Shown here piece after piece: positions 21,880 to 32,817 of a stretch of 64,000 nt of DNA. How positions within the stretch are numbered: the first letter of the stretch is position 1; each line of letters opens with the position of its first letter. Below the pieces are notes generated by a model. The model was not told where the DNA came from, did not search any database, and saw nothing but the letters and a program-made list of their open reading frames with translations. The stretch comes from Zeus faber. Its lineage: Eukaryota > Chordata > Actinopteri > Zeiformes > Zeidae. The stretch covers positions 30,645,481 through 30,709,480 of the forward strand of contig OY482859.1 of assembly GCA_960531495.1 (NCBI GenBank). Direction: 5' to 3'. A program made the translations under genes and the position numbers.

Positions 21880-22510
21880 TGGAGATGAGCTGTATGTGTG
21901 AAGGGAAATGTCCGAATCAGTTGGACCGGACATTAACCAGTCTTTACCCAGCCAGCACCCGAGTATAAAGTCTGCTCAATGTCCAAATGAGCAGTATGTG
22001 TGAACAGAGCAAGTGATTGTCCAGAGAATTCACAGCAAGCAAGTGGGCGTGTCGCGTGTTGATGAGGTCTCTATCATGCGCCAGTAATTTAACTTTGTGC
22101 GGATGTTCATGTACGACACCTCATGTACCTGCTTTGTACTCATTTCTGCTTTCCATTATATTCCTTTCCACTCTTTCATTTATATTGAGGATATGTGCAA
22201 ATCCATGGAGTATCAACGCAAAAAAGTCACAATTGCTGAGCCTTGTCTGCCATTTTGGGTGTGCTGTAAACTCTGCAGCATCATGTATCACATCCTGCCT
22301 CCTGCACGCTCTACCCAGGATCTGCCCCTGGCCTAAATAAACGGAGTACTTCCAGGTTGGTGTAAACGTGTTTGACATGGACAATCTCTGGTTGTGAGCT
22401 ACATGTGTGAAAGGGCAACTCCAGACAATGTCTGGACCTCATTGTCATTATCCGGAGTTCATGTGCGAAAGCAGCACTTGAGAGTCTTTGTGCCCAATTG
22501 CAGAAGTGTG
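21880..22510. repeat. Possible non-autonomous DNA transposon
   Basis: Both ends contain related ATGTGTGAA blocks next to GTCCGGAC or GTCTGGAC, which looks like a diverged mobile element. The ends are not sharp and I see no clear target-site duplication. Confidence 0.3.
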
Positions 22511-24098
22511 AACAAGTATATGTGATTTATTTAGGGCCGTTTTCTCATCTGCTGCCTTAAAAAAAAAGGCTCTTTTAAAGGGCAGGTGCCTTCAGTTCTT
22601 CCCGGTCTTGGAATCAACATCAATAAGGAACAACAATGAAACAAAACAATTAGTCAAAAATGGCTGATGATTCAGTCAGAAGACCCCTTTTTTTCCTGAA
22701 TAAAGTATGCAGTGCCTTAATGTACTGTCATCATCATACAATACAACCATACAACACTTGAAAGTCGCGTGCCATAGAAATGCAGCATGTGACATGATCA
22801 GCAATCATTGGCAGAGGGTGGATGTGCTTCTTGGTCATGCTTTGGTTTATACTGTTTACAATGGGAGGGCCAGAAAAAGCACAGAAGTTACTCGTGTCAC
22901 ATTTGTCCTTTCCACTGGCTTTGGCACACTTTTCCCCCACCTCGTACCATGTAACCAAAACACCAAAGAGGGGCCCATTTTTTTATTTTGTCAAGTCCTG
23001 GTAGTTAAAACATGTTTCTAGGGAAAAAACACAAGGTTCAATGTCAATATGCTACTTTACCCAAGACCGGAATTTTCAGGTGACTGATTTTATTCAACAG
23101 TTCCGATTGCCTTTTTGTAGCAGCAAAATAACGGTTTAGGGTCCAGGTGGAACTTCCAGGTTCAAAAAGTAGAAATCCTCCCCAGATCAAGTCAACCACC
23201 AGGATTCACAAATGACCACAGTCACAAACTATGCCATAGCATATTCAACTCTGCTACTCAACTGAAATACAACTGACGTACTAAATAGTATGTTAGCTAT
23301 TTAGTACACCAAACTAGTGTTTATTATGTCTGAAACGCTGAAACTGAATACTTGCAAAAAACTATGCAAAAAAGTACCAGGATGACATACAGCATCCGGT
23401 AAAATGTCAACGTACTATACACTGGCAAGTAATTTTCGCGATGCATTGTGAGTGAGGGCAAGGTGCTGGTTAAAATGTCTATGCACTCTCATCATCAACC
23501 CGCGATGTGCAGAAAGTGGTATGTTCGAGAAGCTGTCTTTTTTTTTTACTTATAGTACAAATATGCAGCATGTAATACATATTACACCATGTTGGACACA
23601 GAGTGTTCAGAGCACAGTGCGGTGCAAAAACTTTGCACGACTAGAATCTCTGATGTACAAAAAAATGCAACGAATTTACACATGTATTGTTGTATGTAAC
23701 CACATGTGTGTATTGTACAAAAAAAACACCTGGCAACAGAAAGAAACTCCGTTCTTCGGTTGAATCAAGGAAAGTAACTGAACTGTACTGTACCTACTGA
23801 CAAACACTCAATAACTATAAAAAGAAATGATCTTTCTGAGTTCTTATTTTCCAGTGCATACGAGAAAAAAACGTAGCTATCTCGACCAGATGTTGTCTAA
23901 TTGACGTGACCTCACAAATCCAACGATGAGTTCTGAGTGATCCATTCTTGTAACAAATTTGAAAAGTGAGCTTTGGAAGCTTTGGCAGTTATCTTGTGTG
24001 TGGGTTTCTGTGTCGCACTGGGGCAAGAAATGCGAGGAGGTCCAACAGCGGCAGGGATGAGGGCCTCGTGGGGAGGAGGGGGGTGTGTCCCTTCAGAA

Positions 24099-24207
24099 TC
24101 AGACTTCCACTGAGGTAATTTGGTTCATCTGGGCCCTCATGGACTGGACACTGTTGAAGATTTTCTTCTGGTGGCCGGCCAATGTAACCTCCACTCTGAG
24201 AATGTCA
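24099..24207 (-). CDS. ephb2: ephb2 last coding exon: end of SAM domain and PDZ-binding tail
   Basis: After the acceptor (TAG at 24210-24208) the exon completes a split Asp codon and reads [17 protein letters not shown], then the final helix [13 protein letters not shown] and TGA (24101-24099). This is the end of the SAM domain and the C-terminal Val-Glu-Val motif that binds PDZ proteins; it most resembles EphB2. One residue stands out: Glu (codon 24191-24189) replaces a Gly that, as far as I know, is strongly conserved between the last two SAM helices (RVGVTLAG in relatives). Splice phase 2 matches the upstream exon. 3' UTR follows at lower coordinates. Confidence 0.93.
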
Positions 24208-24614
24208 CTAGTGGAAGGGGGGGGGGGGGGCTTGTTAACCTTGTTAACTTGGAACCAAATATTCAAAATCAAATCAATTCCCTAGACCCAATCAAAACTT
24301 TTCAAATCATTCATATTTTTTTTCAAATAAGCCAGAAATGAATCTTGGGAGACTTAAACAACGTATAAACAGTAATCAAAATTTTGAGATAACCTGACCC
24401 TTACCTTTACTCATGATGCCATTAAGAGATGTATGTCCAATTCTTTAAATTAATCAATGTGTTGCTTGTAATGCAAATTATTTTTAATGAAGTTCAAAAT
24501 ATCTTGAGAAATATTTGTAGTTCATTTTATTTTGAAGGAAAGGATTTTCTCAAGTGAAAAAAAGTTGCAATTGCAAAATATGAATAAATATTTAAAAACA
24601 AAGGGCTGACTTAC
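24208..24614 (-). other. ephb2: ephb2 intron, 407 bases
   Basis: Runs from donor GTAAGT (24614-24609) to acceptor TAG (24210-24208). It has a poly-G run on the plus strand at 24219-24230 and is otherwise AT-rich, with no gene. Confidence 0.85.
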
Positions 24615-24770
24615 TCCATGGTCATTTGAGACACCACATCAAAGCTGGTGAAGCCTTCATTCGCAAAGTTCTCCTTGTACTGGCCCATTTTGATAGCATC
24701 CAGCCACTCGTCTACTGTAGTAAAAGAAGAAAAATCTGGAGTGCTGCGGTCCAGCAAGGGTAAATGCACA
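24615..24770 (-). CDS. ephb2: ephb2 exon: kinase-SAM linker and first part of SAM domain
   Basis: The 156-base exon starts after an acceptor with a clear pyrimidine tract (TTTTTTCCTCTCTGTTGCAG) and ends at a GTAAGT donor. It encodes the linker [14 protein letters not shown] and the first SAM helices [18 protein letters not shown] and [20 protein letters not shown] and the linker match EphB2 better than EphB1, EphB3 or EphB4 as I know them. SAM domains help Eph receptors cluster and recruit partners under the plasma membrane. The phase is 2 at both junctions, in agreement with the neighbours. Confidence 0.95.
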
Positions 24771-25382
24771 CTGCAACAGAGAGGAAAAAACACAAGGTGA
24801 ACATTCAGTCATTTCAAGAAATTAAATGTGGTGGGCAGACTCTCAAACTGTTGTTGTTATATTTCATTGTATTTAACTATATACACCATCATATTTATTT
24901 ACTCACACTTTGCACTTGCATCACAAATCAAATATAATCTTTATTGGTAAGTAAGATTAGTGGGTACATTTTCGGATCTACCCGCAAATTCTCTGCACTT
25001 AACCTATTATAACTGATAGGAGGAGTGGATAGCCATAGTCTACCCCCCAGGGACCACCTCTACTTCTAAGATTAGTGTCTGGAGAGTCAGTTTGTAAATT
25101 GCACATTCAAAGTCACTAAAGCCGGATTTAGACTGCATAATTGTAGCCCTAATTTTCCACTCACAGACAGTTTTTGGAGATCACTGACAAAAGCCCCATA
25201 TCAGAGTCAAATTGGCGCTCGCACCCCTTAGCGACGTTCGCTATGTGTGAACTGTGCAAAGATGCTGCAAGGGCTCATGGGTGGCTGCAAGGTATTTTCC
25301 GCTGCTTAGAGGCACTACGATATATTATACATACAATATATATAATTCTGACCTCATACACCACAACTAATTGAGACCAATC

Positions 25383-25446
<64 letters not shown>

Positions 25447-25447
25447 A

Positions 25448-25489
<42 letters not shown>

Positions 25490-26296
25490 GAATTTTAACT
25501 CCACTTGCAGATCTCTTCTTAGATGCAATGGGATGCAAATACCTTGTGTTGTAAGCCCAACCTACTGACATCATAGGTCAAAAAAAAGACACGATACAAG
25601 AGATTGCCAAACCCTCTCGGCGCGTCGCAGAGGTCTGAAAGATATCTAGTAAGTTTTGTGACCGTCAATGAGAGCAGCGAAGAACTACAGCCAATGAGAG
25701 CGCAAGACACATGGTGAGAGGACACCAGGAGGAGTAGTAGTATGGAAATGTATATGAAATACATGTAATGTATATTCAAACAAAATAATATTAGGTATTT
25801 TCATTGCACTTCACTATTTATGACATAATTTATAATAATTTAATTTATAATAATTTCTCCCCAACCCCCTCCTCCAAATTCAGTTTTTCTTTTGTAGGCA
25901 GGCAACTTGTAAAATAGCAAATCTTTCCTCGTTATAAAGCTCCATTAAATTTTTTGTTTCTTTACTTTTAGCAAAGTCACATGGTTTTCAGCAAGTGTAG
26001 GATCATGTAGTGTGAACAACACCACGTCCGCAAGACAAAAATAATTTAAGAAAAGGGATCTTGTAGTGTGAGCACCCCAGTTAGGATTCTGAAAGTCGTG
26101 TAGAACATGGGGAACATCAGAACAGGGAACATATGGTCGCTGTTTTAATGTTAAGTGTGTTGTTAACTATCAAAACTTGGTACATATTTGTAGATTTCAA
26201 AGATTCACTGGAGAACTGGCACTCCAAGCTTCAAATTTGGACTGAAACTATGCCCAATCTCCCATAACAGGGCAGTATGTATGTGCTACAGTATAC
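24771..26296 (-). other. ephb2: ephb2 intron, 1.5 kb
   Basis: Contains a large CA microsatellite (25386-25485) and AT-rich sequence. The stretch 25110-26100 has blocks such as GTAGTGTGAAC that look like a decayed non-autonomous DNA transposon, but I cannot set its ends. Confidence 0.8.
25386..25485. repeat. (CA)n microsatellite
   Basis: About 100 bases of CA repeat, interrupted once by AGACACAGAC near 25440. It produces long artificial His-Thr and Val-Cys frames. Confidence 0.98.
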
Positions 26297-26490
26297 CTTG
26301 ATGAAAGCGGCGACATGGCTTTGAGGCTACTGGGATTGCGGATCATCTTGTCCAGAGTGCTGACGATCTGGCTGAACTTAGGCCGGTTGTTGCGATCCTT
26401 CTGCCAGCAGTCCAGCATCAACTGGTGCAGTGCACTGGGACAATCCATAGGGGGCGGCAACCTGTAGTCCTGCTCTATAGCATTGATGAC
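26297..26490 (-). CDS. ephb2: ephb2 exon: end of kinase domain
   Basis: This 194-base exon lies between acceptor CCCCTTTAG and donor AAG|GTATAC. It reads [18 protein letters not shown], then [19 protein letters not shown] and [23 protein letters not shown]. These are the last kinase helices, including the conserved Cys-Trp and the Arg of subdomain XI (RNNRPKF). The match is closest to EphB2 among Eph receptors ([15 protein letters not shown]). It joins in phase 0 to the exon at 42219-42368 and in phase 2 to the SAM exon. The intact reading frame and splice sites indicate a working gene. Confidence 0.95.
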
Positions 26491-26639
26491 CTAAAGGGGC
26501 GGTGTCCAATAAAAAGGGGTTTGCACAAAAACATGGGTACATTGCTTATATTAAAGCCACTGAAGAGTGTTTGAAAAGTGTTACATTCACTGAATCAGAA
26601 TGGATGTGAACCCATAAGCATGACACAAAAACAATAAGG

Positions 26640-26925
26640 TAAGAAGTTAAAGTCCAAAAGGTTTATTACAAAAAACAGGCAGAGGTCAAAACCAGGACAT
26701 CAGTCAGAGAAGGCAAACTAATCCAGCAGGGAACAGGCAGAGAATCAGGGTCCAGGTAATCAGGCAAAGGTTTGGACGGAAGGTAGAGGAAACAGGTAGT
26801 ACAGTAGGAGCCACTTGGAAAGGGCAGCTGGAACATGACAGGGACAGGCAGATCCGTGATTGGGGCGTGGCTGACCCATGCAGGGATAGCGTCGGATTCG
26901 TGCTCGGATCCTGCCTGTGATTATA
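26640..26925 (-). repeat. Unclassified interspersed repeat
   Basis: The plus strand has AAGGTTTATTACAAAAAACA followed by GGCAGAGGTCAAAACCAGGA-type sequence and many AGGCA/CAGG blocks. The minus strand thus ends in an AATAAACC poly(A)-like block. It looks like a dispersed fish repeat, perhaps an LTR; no partner copy in this window. Confidence 0.4.
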
Positions 26926-27339
26926 GTAAAAAAAACATGACAAATAATCAAATAAAATAGTATTTTTATTGTCTATGTATTTATTTCATTTCACAACGTT
27001 AATTGAATGAACGGGTAAATCCCAGAGCAAGCGAGCCCGTGCTTTACGAAAGTGGAAACAAACATTTAAATTATATGTTGAAGATCTAATATGAGTGAAG
27101 ATTCTACAAATTTTATTGGACCGGCAAGATGAAGGTTAAGGAGTAAATACAACACGAAAACTCGTGCTGAAACCCCATTGGATGACATCCGTGTCACATC
27201 CGCGTCACCAGTACCATTGCCAGGTACTCGGGGAGCTCCCCCAGGTCTTAGTGCCCCTCAGGGAGTCAACTCATGTGCGAGAACACGTTGCTTTGTATTG
27301 TGAGGTCCCAGATAATATATATTCCCACTCCTATATACT

Positions 27340-27342
27340 GTG

Positions 27343-27398
<56 letters not shown>
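27340..27398. repeat. Compound (TA)n(CA)n microsatellite
   Basis: A TATATA run of about 22 bases is followed by about 34 bases of CA. Confidence 0.97.
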
Positions 27399-27402
<4 letters not shown>

Positions 27403-28796
27403 TACATTTATACACGCACACATACACATATAGAAAATAAAAGTTTGCCATTCTTATCTGGTTCCATACTTTGCTTGAATAAAATAAACACAAAACTTTC
27501 TAAAAAACATTCCTTTGTGTTCTCTGCGATGATTGAATGATCTTGAGACAATGAATGACATGAAAACAACAACAAATAGCATTGAGGTGTTAATGTACAT
27601 AATAGCAAAGAAAGGTTAAGAAGATAAGGTAATTCATGTATTTGAGTTACCATATTTCCTCAAATATAAACGGTTACTAAAATAAAAACCAGGCCGCTAA
27701 TAAATGCCAGGGGTGTGGTCAACACAAACAAATAAAGGCTTAAGCCTCTCAGATTAAGACCAGGGTTCGGGGAAAATCCAAGGATGAACTACTGATGCCT
27801 GTTATACAGCATGTGTACAGTATGCCAGTTAAGCATGATGTACATTTTCGCTGCTTTACTGTAAACTGATACATTCATGAATACAACTGCGCTATCTTCA
27901 ACAATTTGTTATCTTCAACTCATTGTGTGAAAGGTAAACCTAACTCTGAAAATAGGAGCAGGGTTTTTTTGTCCTACCCTGTGCTTATAAGTTATTATTA
28001 CTTATTACTACTACTCTATGGAAATACTAATTTGAAGAATAATATTAGTATCTATCGATCCCTGTTGCTTTTCAGAATGAAAACTAATGCACACACACAC
28101 ACACACAAGTGTAATTGACCATCTGTGCATTATGACTATTGACTGTATGAGATAATTTTTATCGTTATTGCTGCTTCACCCTTTGTGTTTGTTTTACCTA
28201 TTGCTTCCTACTTTGTTTTTTTTTAATAATCATTTATATCAGAGCCTCCCAGTCTATAACGTTCACAAAAGGGTAGTACTTGTCTCTAATTGCCGAAGTA
28301 CACATTTTTGAGTGACTACTGAAGCAGACCGCAGGTAAAGCCTTGGGCCATCTCTTTGTTTGCACTTCATGGCTGATCATTGTGTCACCCAACAGGTCTG
28401 TAAGCCCTCACACCTAACCCATATACTGTACATGCAAACACAGACCCATTGACAAAAATCTCCACACTCAAGGGAGCAATCCACCCTTTTCTCACTGAGG
28501 TGAAAATACCTCTCTGTAGAAGGGGAATCAAATATCCAGTTTACTATCATATGGCGATTTATTTAGTAGTTGGCAACTATCCGTGAATCCGTGAAGTAAA
28601 CCATGGAGTTTAAACTGTATCAACAGTAAAACAATCTTCAGTGTTCAGAAGGACCCATATACTGTTGTCTCTTTAAGGTTTGTACAAATTATTATGTCCC
28701 CGGTGTTGATTATATTTGATTGATTTTTATTGATTGATTTTTTTATTGTGCCATTGTTGTTATTTGGAATTTGGAAAATCAATCTATTAAATGAGG

Positions 28797-28818
28797 TGGG
28801 GGGGGGGGGGGGGGGGGG
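28797..28818. repeat. Poly-G tract
   Basis: About 20 G in a row on the plus strand. Runs of this length are prone to assembly error and can form quadruplexes. Confidence 0.9.
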
Positions 28819-29585
28819 TGATGGGGGACCGATTCTCCGACAGAGGCTCAAATGCAGGGATTTGTTGTGATATTTCACAATTACTTTAAGTAAAATAAAA
28901 ATTTGATAGTTCAAAAACCCTCATTTGGAAATCAAAAGGCCAAACACTAGAAGACTGTTTTGTCTTACTTCTTAGTAGTACATTGCAGTTTTTGTCTTGC
29001 AACACTGTGTCTATCTTACCATTCAGTATGACACTGCATAGTTGTGGCCCACGACTATTTAAGATATCCACTATCAAGTTGACTCACTGTCATTATTGTC
29101 TGCATTTTATTTTGTCCTTCTTTTAGGTAAATACTTTTATATAATTTTCACTACTTCTTTCCCTTTTAGATTTCAATTTTTTTTTTTTTAATTAACTGTT
29201 TAAATACTCTTTAAATTCTGTTTTTTAACACTGTTTAATTTTAATCACTACTTTACCCTTATTTTACCTGTTATGTAAAGTTGAATTGGCTCTGAGACTA
29301 AGAATCTCATTACTGGTAATAATGCTTGCATTGTTATTTGTTATCATATTATATTTATTGTTATTACATTGTTTAGTATTTGACAATTAACTTTAAACCA
29401 TAATTACATAGACCTAGTTTGAGTGCTTCATTACAAAGCTATTCAACTTTGTAATTTAAAAAATGTAAATAAAAAAAACAGCTCCCATTTTGAAATTACA
29501 AAGCTGTGCAACATGTAGATTAAAATAAAGCATTAAGACCTGTTCTCATTCATATGACAAAAAAACAATTGAACTTTGAAAGACG

Positions 29586-29880
29586 ACCTCTGGTCAGGGT
29601 TCAAACGACTTGTCATACATTTCTGGTGTCATGACAGTAAAATCCAAGACTCTGTGAATTAAATTCTTAATTTATTTAATTCTTTAAATTATTTTATTAT
29701 CCTACTTTGTAAATTCATTTATAGCATTGCTTTTGTGGCTTTTATTGTTAGTATTTGCTGACATTCTTTCTTAGTGTAAAGCACTTTGAGTTTCATGTCG
29801 TGTATGAGAGGTGCTACACAAATGAAGGTTATTATTATTATTATTATTATTATTGTTATTATTATTATTGTTATTATTTT
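29586..29880 (+). repeat. L2/CR1-like LINE 3' end with (TTA)n tail
   Basis: GTAAAGCACTTTGAG followed by GTGCTACACAAATGAA and a TTATTA tail (29833-29880) is a common 3' end of fish L2-like LINEs, distinct from the L2 tails of copies A to C. The left limit is approximate. Confidence 0.6.
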
Positions 29881-29929
29881 TAATCTGTGCTGTCAGCATG
29901 CTGGGCATACAACAGAGAGTATGTGTATG
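29881..29929 (+). repeat. Left end of dispersed repeat R1, copy 1
   Basis: CTGTGCTGTCAGCATGCTGG and the next 20 bases match 40515-40558. The rest of R1 continues at 30850 after the inserted LTR element. Confidence 0.75.
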
Positions 29930-30219
29930 TGTGGTGTGGGGATGGTGAGTTGAGCTGCCACACCGGATGTGGATCTAGGTGATTGGGATCAGGGTAGCTG
30001 CATAACTGTTGCTCGTTGGTTGGTCTAACGAGCAACAGGTTAAAGCCCCCACACTCAGGATAGGAGCCTGTGTCATGACATGTTCATTCGCTCCTGGGCT
30101 AATTCCAGCTAGCCCACTCTCTACAATAAACTGTTGTTTACAACCCCCTGTCATCTGTCTCTGTGCCGGAGGGCCCTGAAAACACCACTTGGGTGGCGTA
30201 TGGTGGCAAAACAGCCACA
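29930..30219 (+). repeat. LTR of the lysine-primed element
   Basis: 290 bases with TGTGG/CCACA termini, an AATAAA signal at about 30125, and a perfect 12-bp stem (30006-30017 with 30027-30038) around a 9-base loop. The stem recurs, with changes, in the copy at 39480-39613. Confidence 0.8.
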
Positions 30220-30220
30220 C

Positions 30221-30238
30221 TGGCACCTGAACAGGGAC
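30221..30238 (+). promoter_or_regulatory. Primer-binding site, lysine tRNA type
   Basis: TGGCACCTGAACAGGGAC differs at two positions from the well-known lysine-tRNA primer site TGGCGCCCGAACAGGGAC and starts one base after the LTR. The other copy has TGGTGTCTGAACAGGGAC (62949-62932, minus). Confidence 0.8.
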
Positions 30239-30849
30239 TCTCCGGCACAAGGAAGGGACACAGAAGGGCCGTTCACATATGCCCTGAAGCCGCCAGCGGT
30301 TTAACGGGCGGCCCCAGAACCAACCCTCTCCCAACTGGCAGCACAGCACCTAGGGGGTCCAGCGGAGGACTGCGGGAGAAACATGTGCAGAAACCACCAC
30401 AGATGGTTGGCAACCACCTGTGGTTAGCCACGCCCCCTACCTAGCTGGCAGCTAGCTTCTCTGCCCAGCAGCCATCGCTGGGACCAGTCAGCAGCCCAGC
30501 AGCCAGGCCACCCCTCCATGCAGCCAGTGACAGCCAAGACTGGCCATGCCTTCACCAGCCAACACAACAGTTCGAGGTCCCATGCTCCAGAAGAAAGGAG
30601 GGGAGTCGCATCTTTGCTCTGGGGGAAGGAAGCCGGTCGACCGTGGTGTTCCGGTAACCAAGTCCTCTGGAAGGCCAACACTGCAGCTCAAGGCCCCCCC
30701 CTCCAGAAGAGAGGAGGGGAGTCTGCATCGTCGCTCTGGGAGAAGGAAGCCTGTCGACCATGGTGTTCCAGGGAACCAGTTAAATTTTTTTTTGGATGTT
30801 TGTTTCAGGTATGGCGACCCTATTTCAGAGTCTGGTGTTTTTAATTTGT

Positions 30850-31890
30850 GTTTTAGTTAGTCTTCAAGTGGAGTTCAAGTTCTCAAACTGCAATGCAACT
30901 CTTTAATAATTCTTAAATCGTCAAGAAGTGCTGCAATAACTCTCTCCTGTGGATGTCCTGTAGGATGACAAGAGCACAGTTTTTTGTTCTACAGAACTGC
31001 CACCGATAGTGGACCGATGGTGAACTATTTTAGCAAGTTTGGGCCTATAAACAACTAATCACTACTCCAAGAGGGGGAGAATCACCACGGGTGGGACAAA
31101 TAAACATAGAACCAAACAACAAGATGTACATGGAAAAACATAAACAACATGTACACGCAAAAACATAAACATTGGATGACAACATTTATCGAAAAAACAG
31201 ACTTAATTAGGTTCAGGAAAACTGGAACAGCAGTTGGGCATGTGGCCTCGTCCTGTCATAGTTATGGCAGTAAATGAGGAAGAAAAGGAGAGGGATGCAA
31301 CCAGGAGGGTGCTGGGGTGCGTTCAAAGCAGGTGCCGGTGGCGTGCACGCGGCTGTGATGAGGCCGCCTGTGTGTGTGTGTGTGTGTGTGTGTGTCCACT
31401 GGTGAGTGTACAGGACTTATCCCAATTCGTTCTGGTGTATAAGGTCGGTATTAAGTTGTGCCTCCAAGCAGTGGAAAGGGCCCCGAAGCCACCCCTGAGT
31501 GCTGCAGCCGCATAGACACCCCACAGCTACAGGAAAGCTCCAATTGGGCACGCCACCCTACAGCAACAGAACACCCCCCCCCCCGCCCCAAGAGAAGCCG
31601 AAAGCACGCGGAGCTACCACCAGGCCCGGCCCTGAGGAGCATAACCCAGTCCCAGGGAGCATGAGGAGACCCCGCACTCCTGAGGCGCACACATACAGCC
31701 CTACCCCATGTGCAGGCACAAGACAGGTGCAGGCACAGAACCCGGGTTGCGGCACCAGGCACGGACCACAGGCCTGGATCAGGTCCCGCGCCGACAGATC
31801 GACACTCCGCCCGAGCCGCAAGCCGGCGGGACCCCCGCCCACCTGCGCCCCATATAAGAGCAAGGCCCACTCCAACGCAGCCTAGACGCG
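30850..31890. repeat. Dispersed repeat R1, copy 1, right part
   Basis: Collinear with 40580-41700: shared blocks include TGCAATGCAACTCTTTA, AACTACTCCAAGAGGGGGAG-type sequence, ACATTGGATGACAACAT, GTTATGGCAGTAAATGAGG and GTAGAAGGTCGGTATTA-like sequence. The right half is GC-rich and C-rich, with a TG repeat at 31372-31396. It sits next to the 3' end of an L1 LINE read on the minus strand and may be the 3' region of that family. No gene: long frames here come from the biased composition. Confidence 0.65.
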
Positions 31891-32817
31891 AGCCCCAAGC
31901 ACCTATCCACCTTTGTTTGGATAGGTGGGCAGAGCCAGATGGAATGAAAGTAGTCATCTCTGGTATTACAGGAACAATGAAAGCAAACGTCTTTATCCAC
32001 ATAACACATTTTGAACATTTTGTGTTGGGTGATGAGCTCTGTGCAGAATCTTATATTTGATGAGTTGCATTTTGGAATTATAGGTCATAGAAAAGGTGCA
32101 AATAATCTTCCACAGGTTTATATCGGTGGAAACAGCAAGGTCTCTTTCCCATTCCATGGTAGGTAAAGATAAAACGTCATCTGTTTTTAATAAGTTTGTA
32201 TATAGATTTTTTTAATTACCTACAGTATATGAGTAAGATGTTCAATCATCGGAGTTGGTTGTAGGATGTTGTTCCTCAATTTGATTTGAACTTTTAGAGA
32301 CTTGTAGTTGAAGGAATTTAAGGAAGGATATTATACCTTTGGATTAAGGTTGGGAAGGATATAAATTGAATTGTTTTCAATAATGTGTTCCAGATGAGTA
32401 ATTCCTTGTCTTTTCCAAGACCTGAAGATTATTGGCCTGTTTTTAACCAGAAAATCCGGGTTTATGCAAGAATTTGTTTGGAGATATAGTGTAACCACTG
32501 AGTTTGAGGAATTTCCACCAGGCTGACAGAGTTGTTTCAATTAATGGGTTTTTAAAGCAATTATGTTTCCTTATTGATTCAGTAAGGAATGAGAGATCGG
32601 ACATTGATAAATCCTGACATTCTGTTTGTTCAATGTCTCGCCATCCATGCCCCAATTGTTGCTCTGGTTGTAACCATTTAATTATAAATTGAAGATGCTT
32701 CGCTGAGTAGTAGTATCTGAAGTTTGGGGCTGCTAGTCCTCCACAGTCTTTTTATTTTTGCAGTGTTGCTAGTTTAACTTTTGGTGTCTTGCATTTCCAA
32801 TAGAATTTATTGATTAT

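Larger units (their letters stand above)
18470..24098 (-). other. ephb2: Candidate long 3' UTR of ephb2
   Basis: No coding potential is seen, and the density of recognisable transposons is lower than on either side. On the minus strand an AATAAA hexamer (about 18471-18478) is followed by T/G-rich sequence, which suits a distal poly(A) site. Several other AATAAA hexamers occur (about 19325, 19745, 22524, 22985), so shorter 3' ends are equally possible. It contains one MITE (19515-20130) and a solo-LTR-like copy (21161-21420). Inference only; transcript data would be needed to set the end. Confidence 0.35.
26926..29585. other. Intronic AT-rich stretch with simple repeats
   Basis: Holds (TA)n followed by (CA)n at 27340-27398, a short (CA)n at 28089-28107 and a poly-G tract at 28797-28818. 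No gene is seen. Confidence 0.7.
29930..30845 (+). mobile_element. Lysine-primed LTR element, non-coding, copy 1
   Basis: The 5' LTR (29930-30219) starts TGTGG and ends CCACA. The primer site follows at 30221, then about 600 bases of leader or internal sequence without a long ORF. The internal part has a roughly 116-bp unit repeated twice (about 30575-30690 and 30691-30785) around CCAGAAGA-AGGAGGGGAGTC. It ends near 30845 with GGTATGGCGACCC and TTCAGAGTCTGG blocks that recur at 62585-62675. No 3' LTR is seen. It looks like a non-autonomous element that relies on another element's proteins. Confidence 0.75.

Noticed and set aside
22017..22340. 107-codon plus-strand frame
   Set aside because: No motif; it lies in a probable DNA-transposon remnant.
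25275..25574. Cys/Val-rich and His/Thr-rich frames on both strands
   Set aside because: They are translations of the CA microsatellite.
31451..32002. 183-codon minus-strand frame
   Set aside because: It lies in the GC-rich part of repeat R1, and its first residues are an out-of-frame reading of the L1 end.
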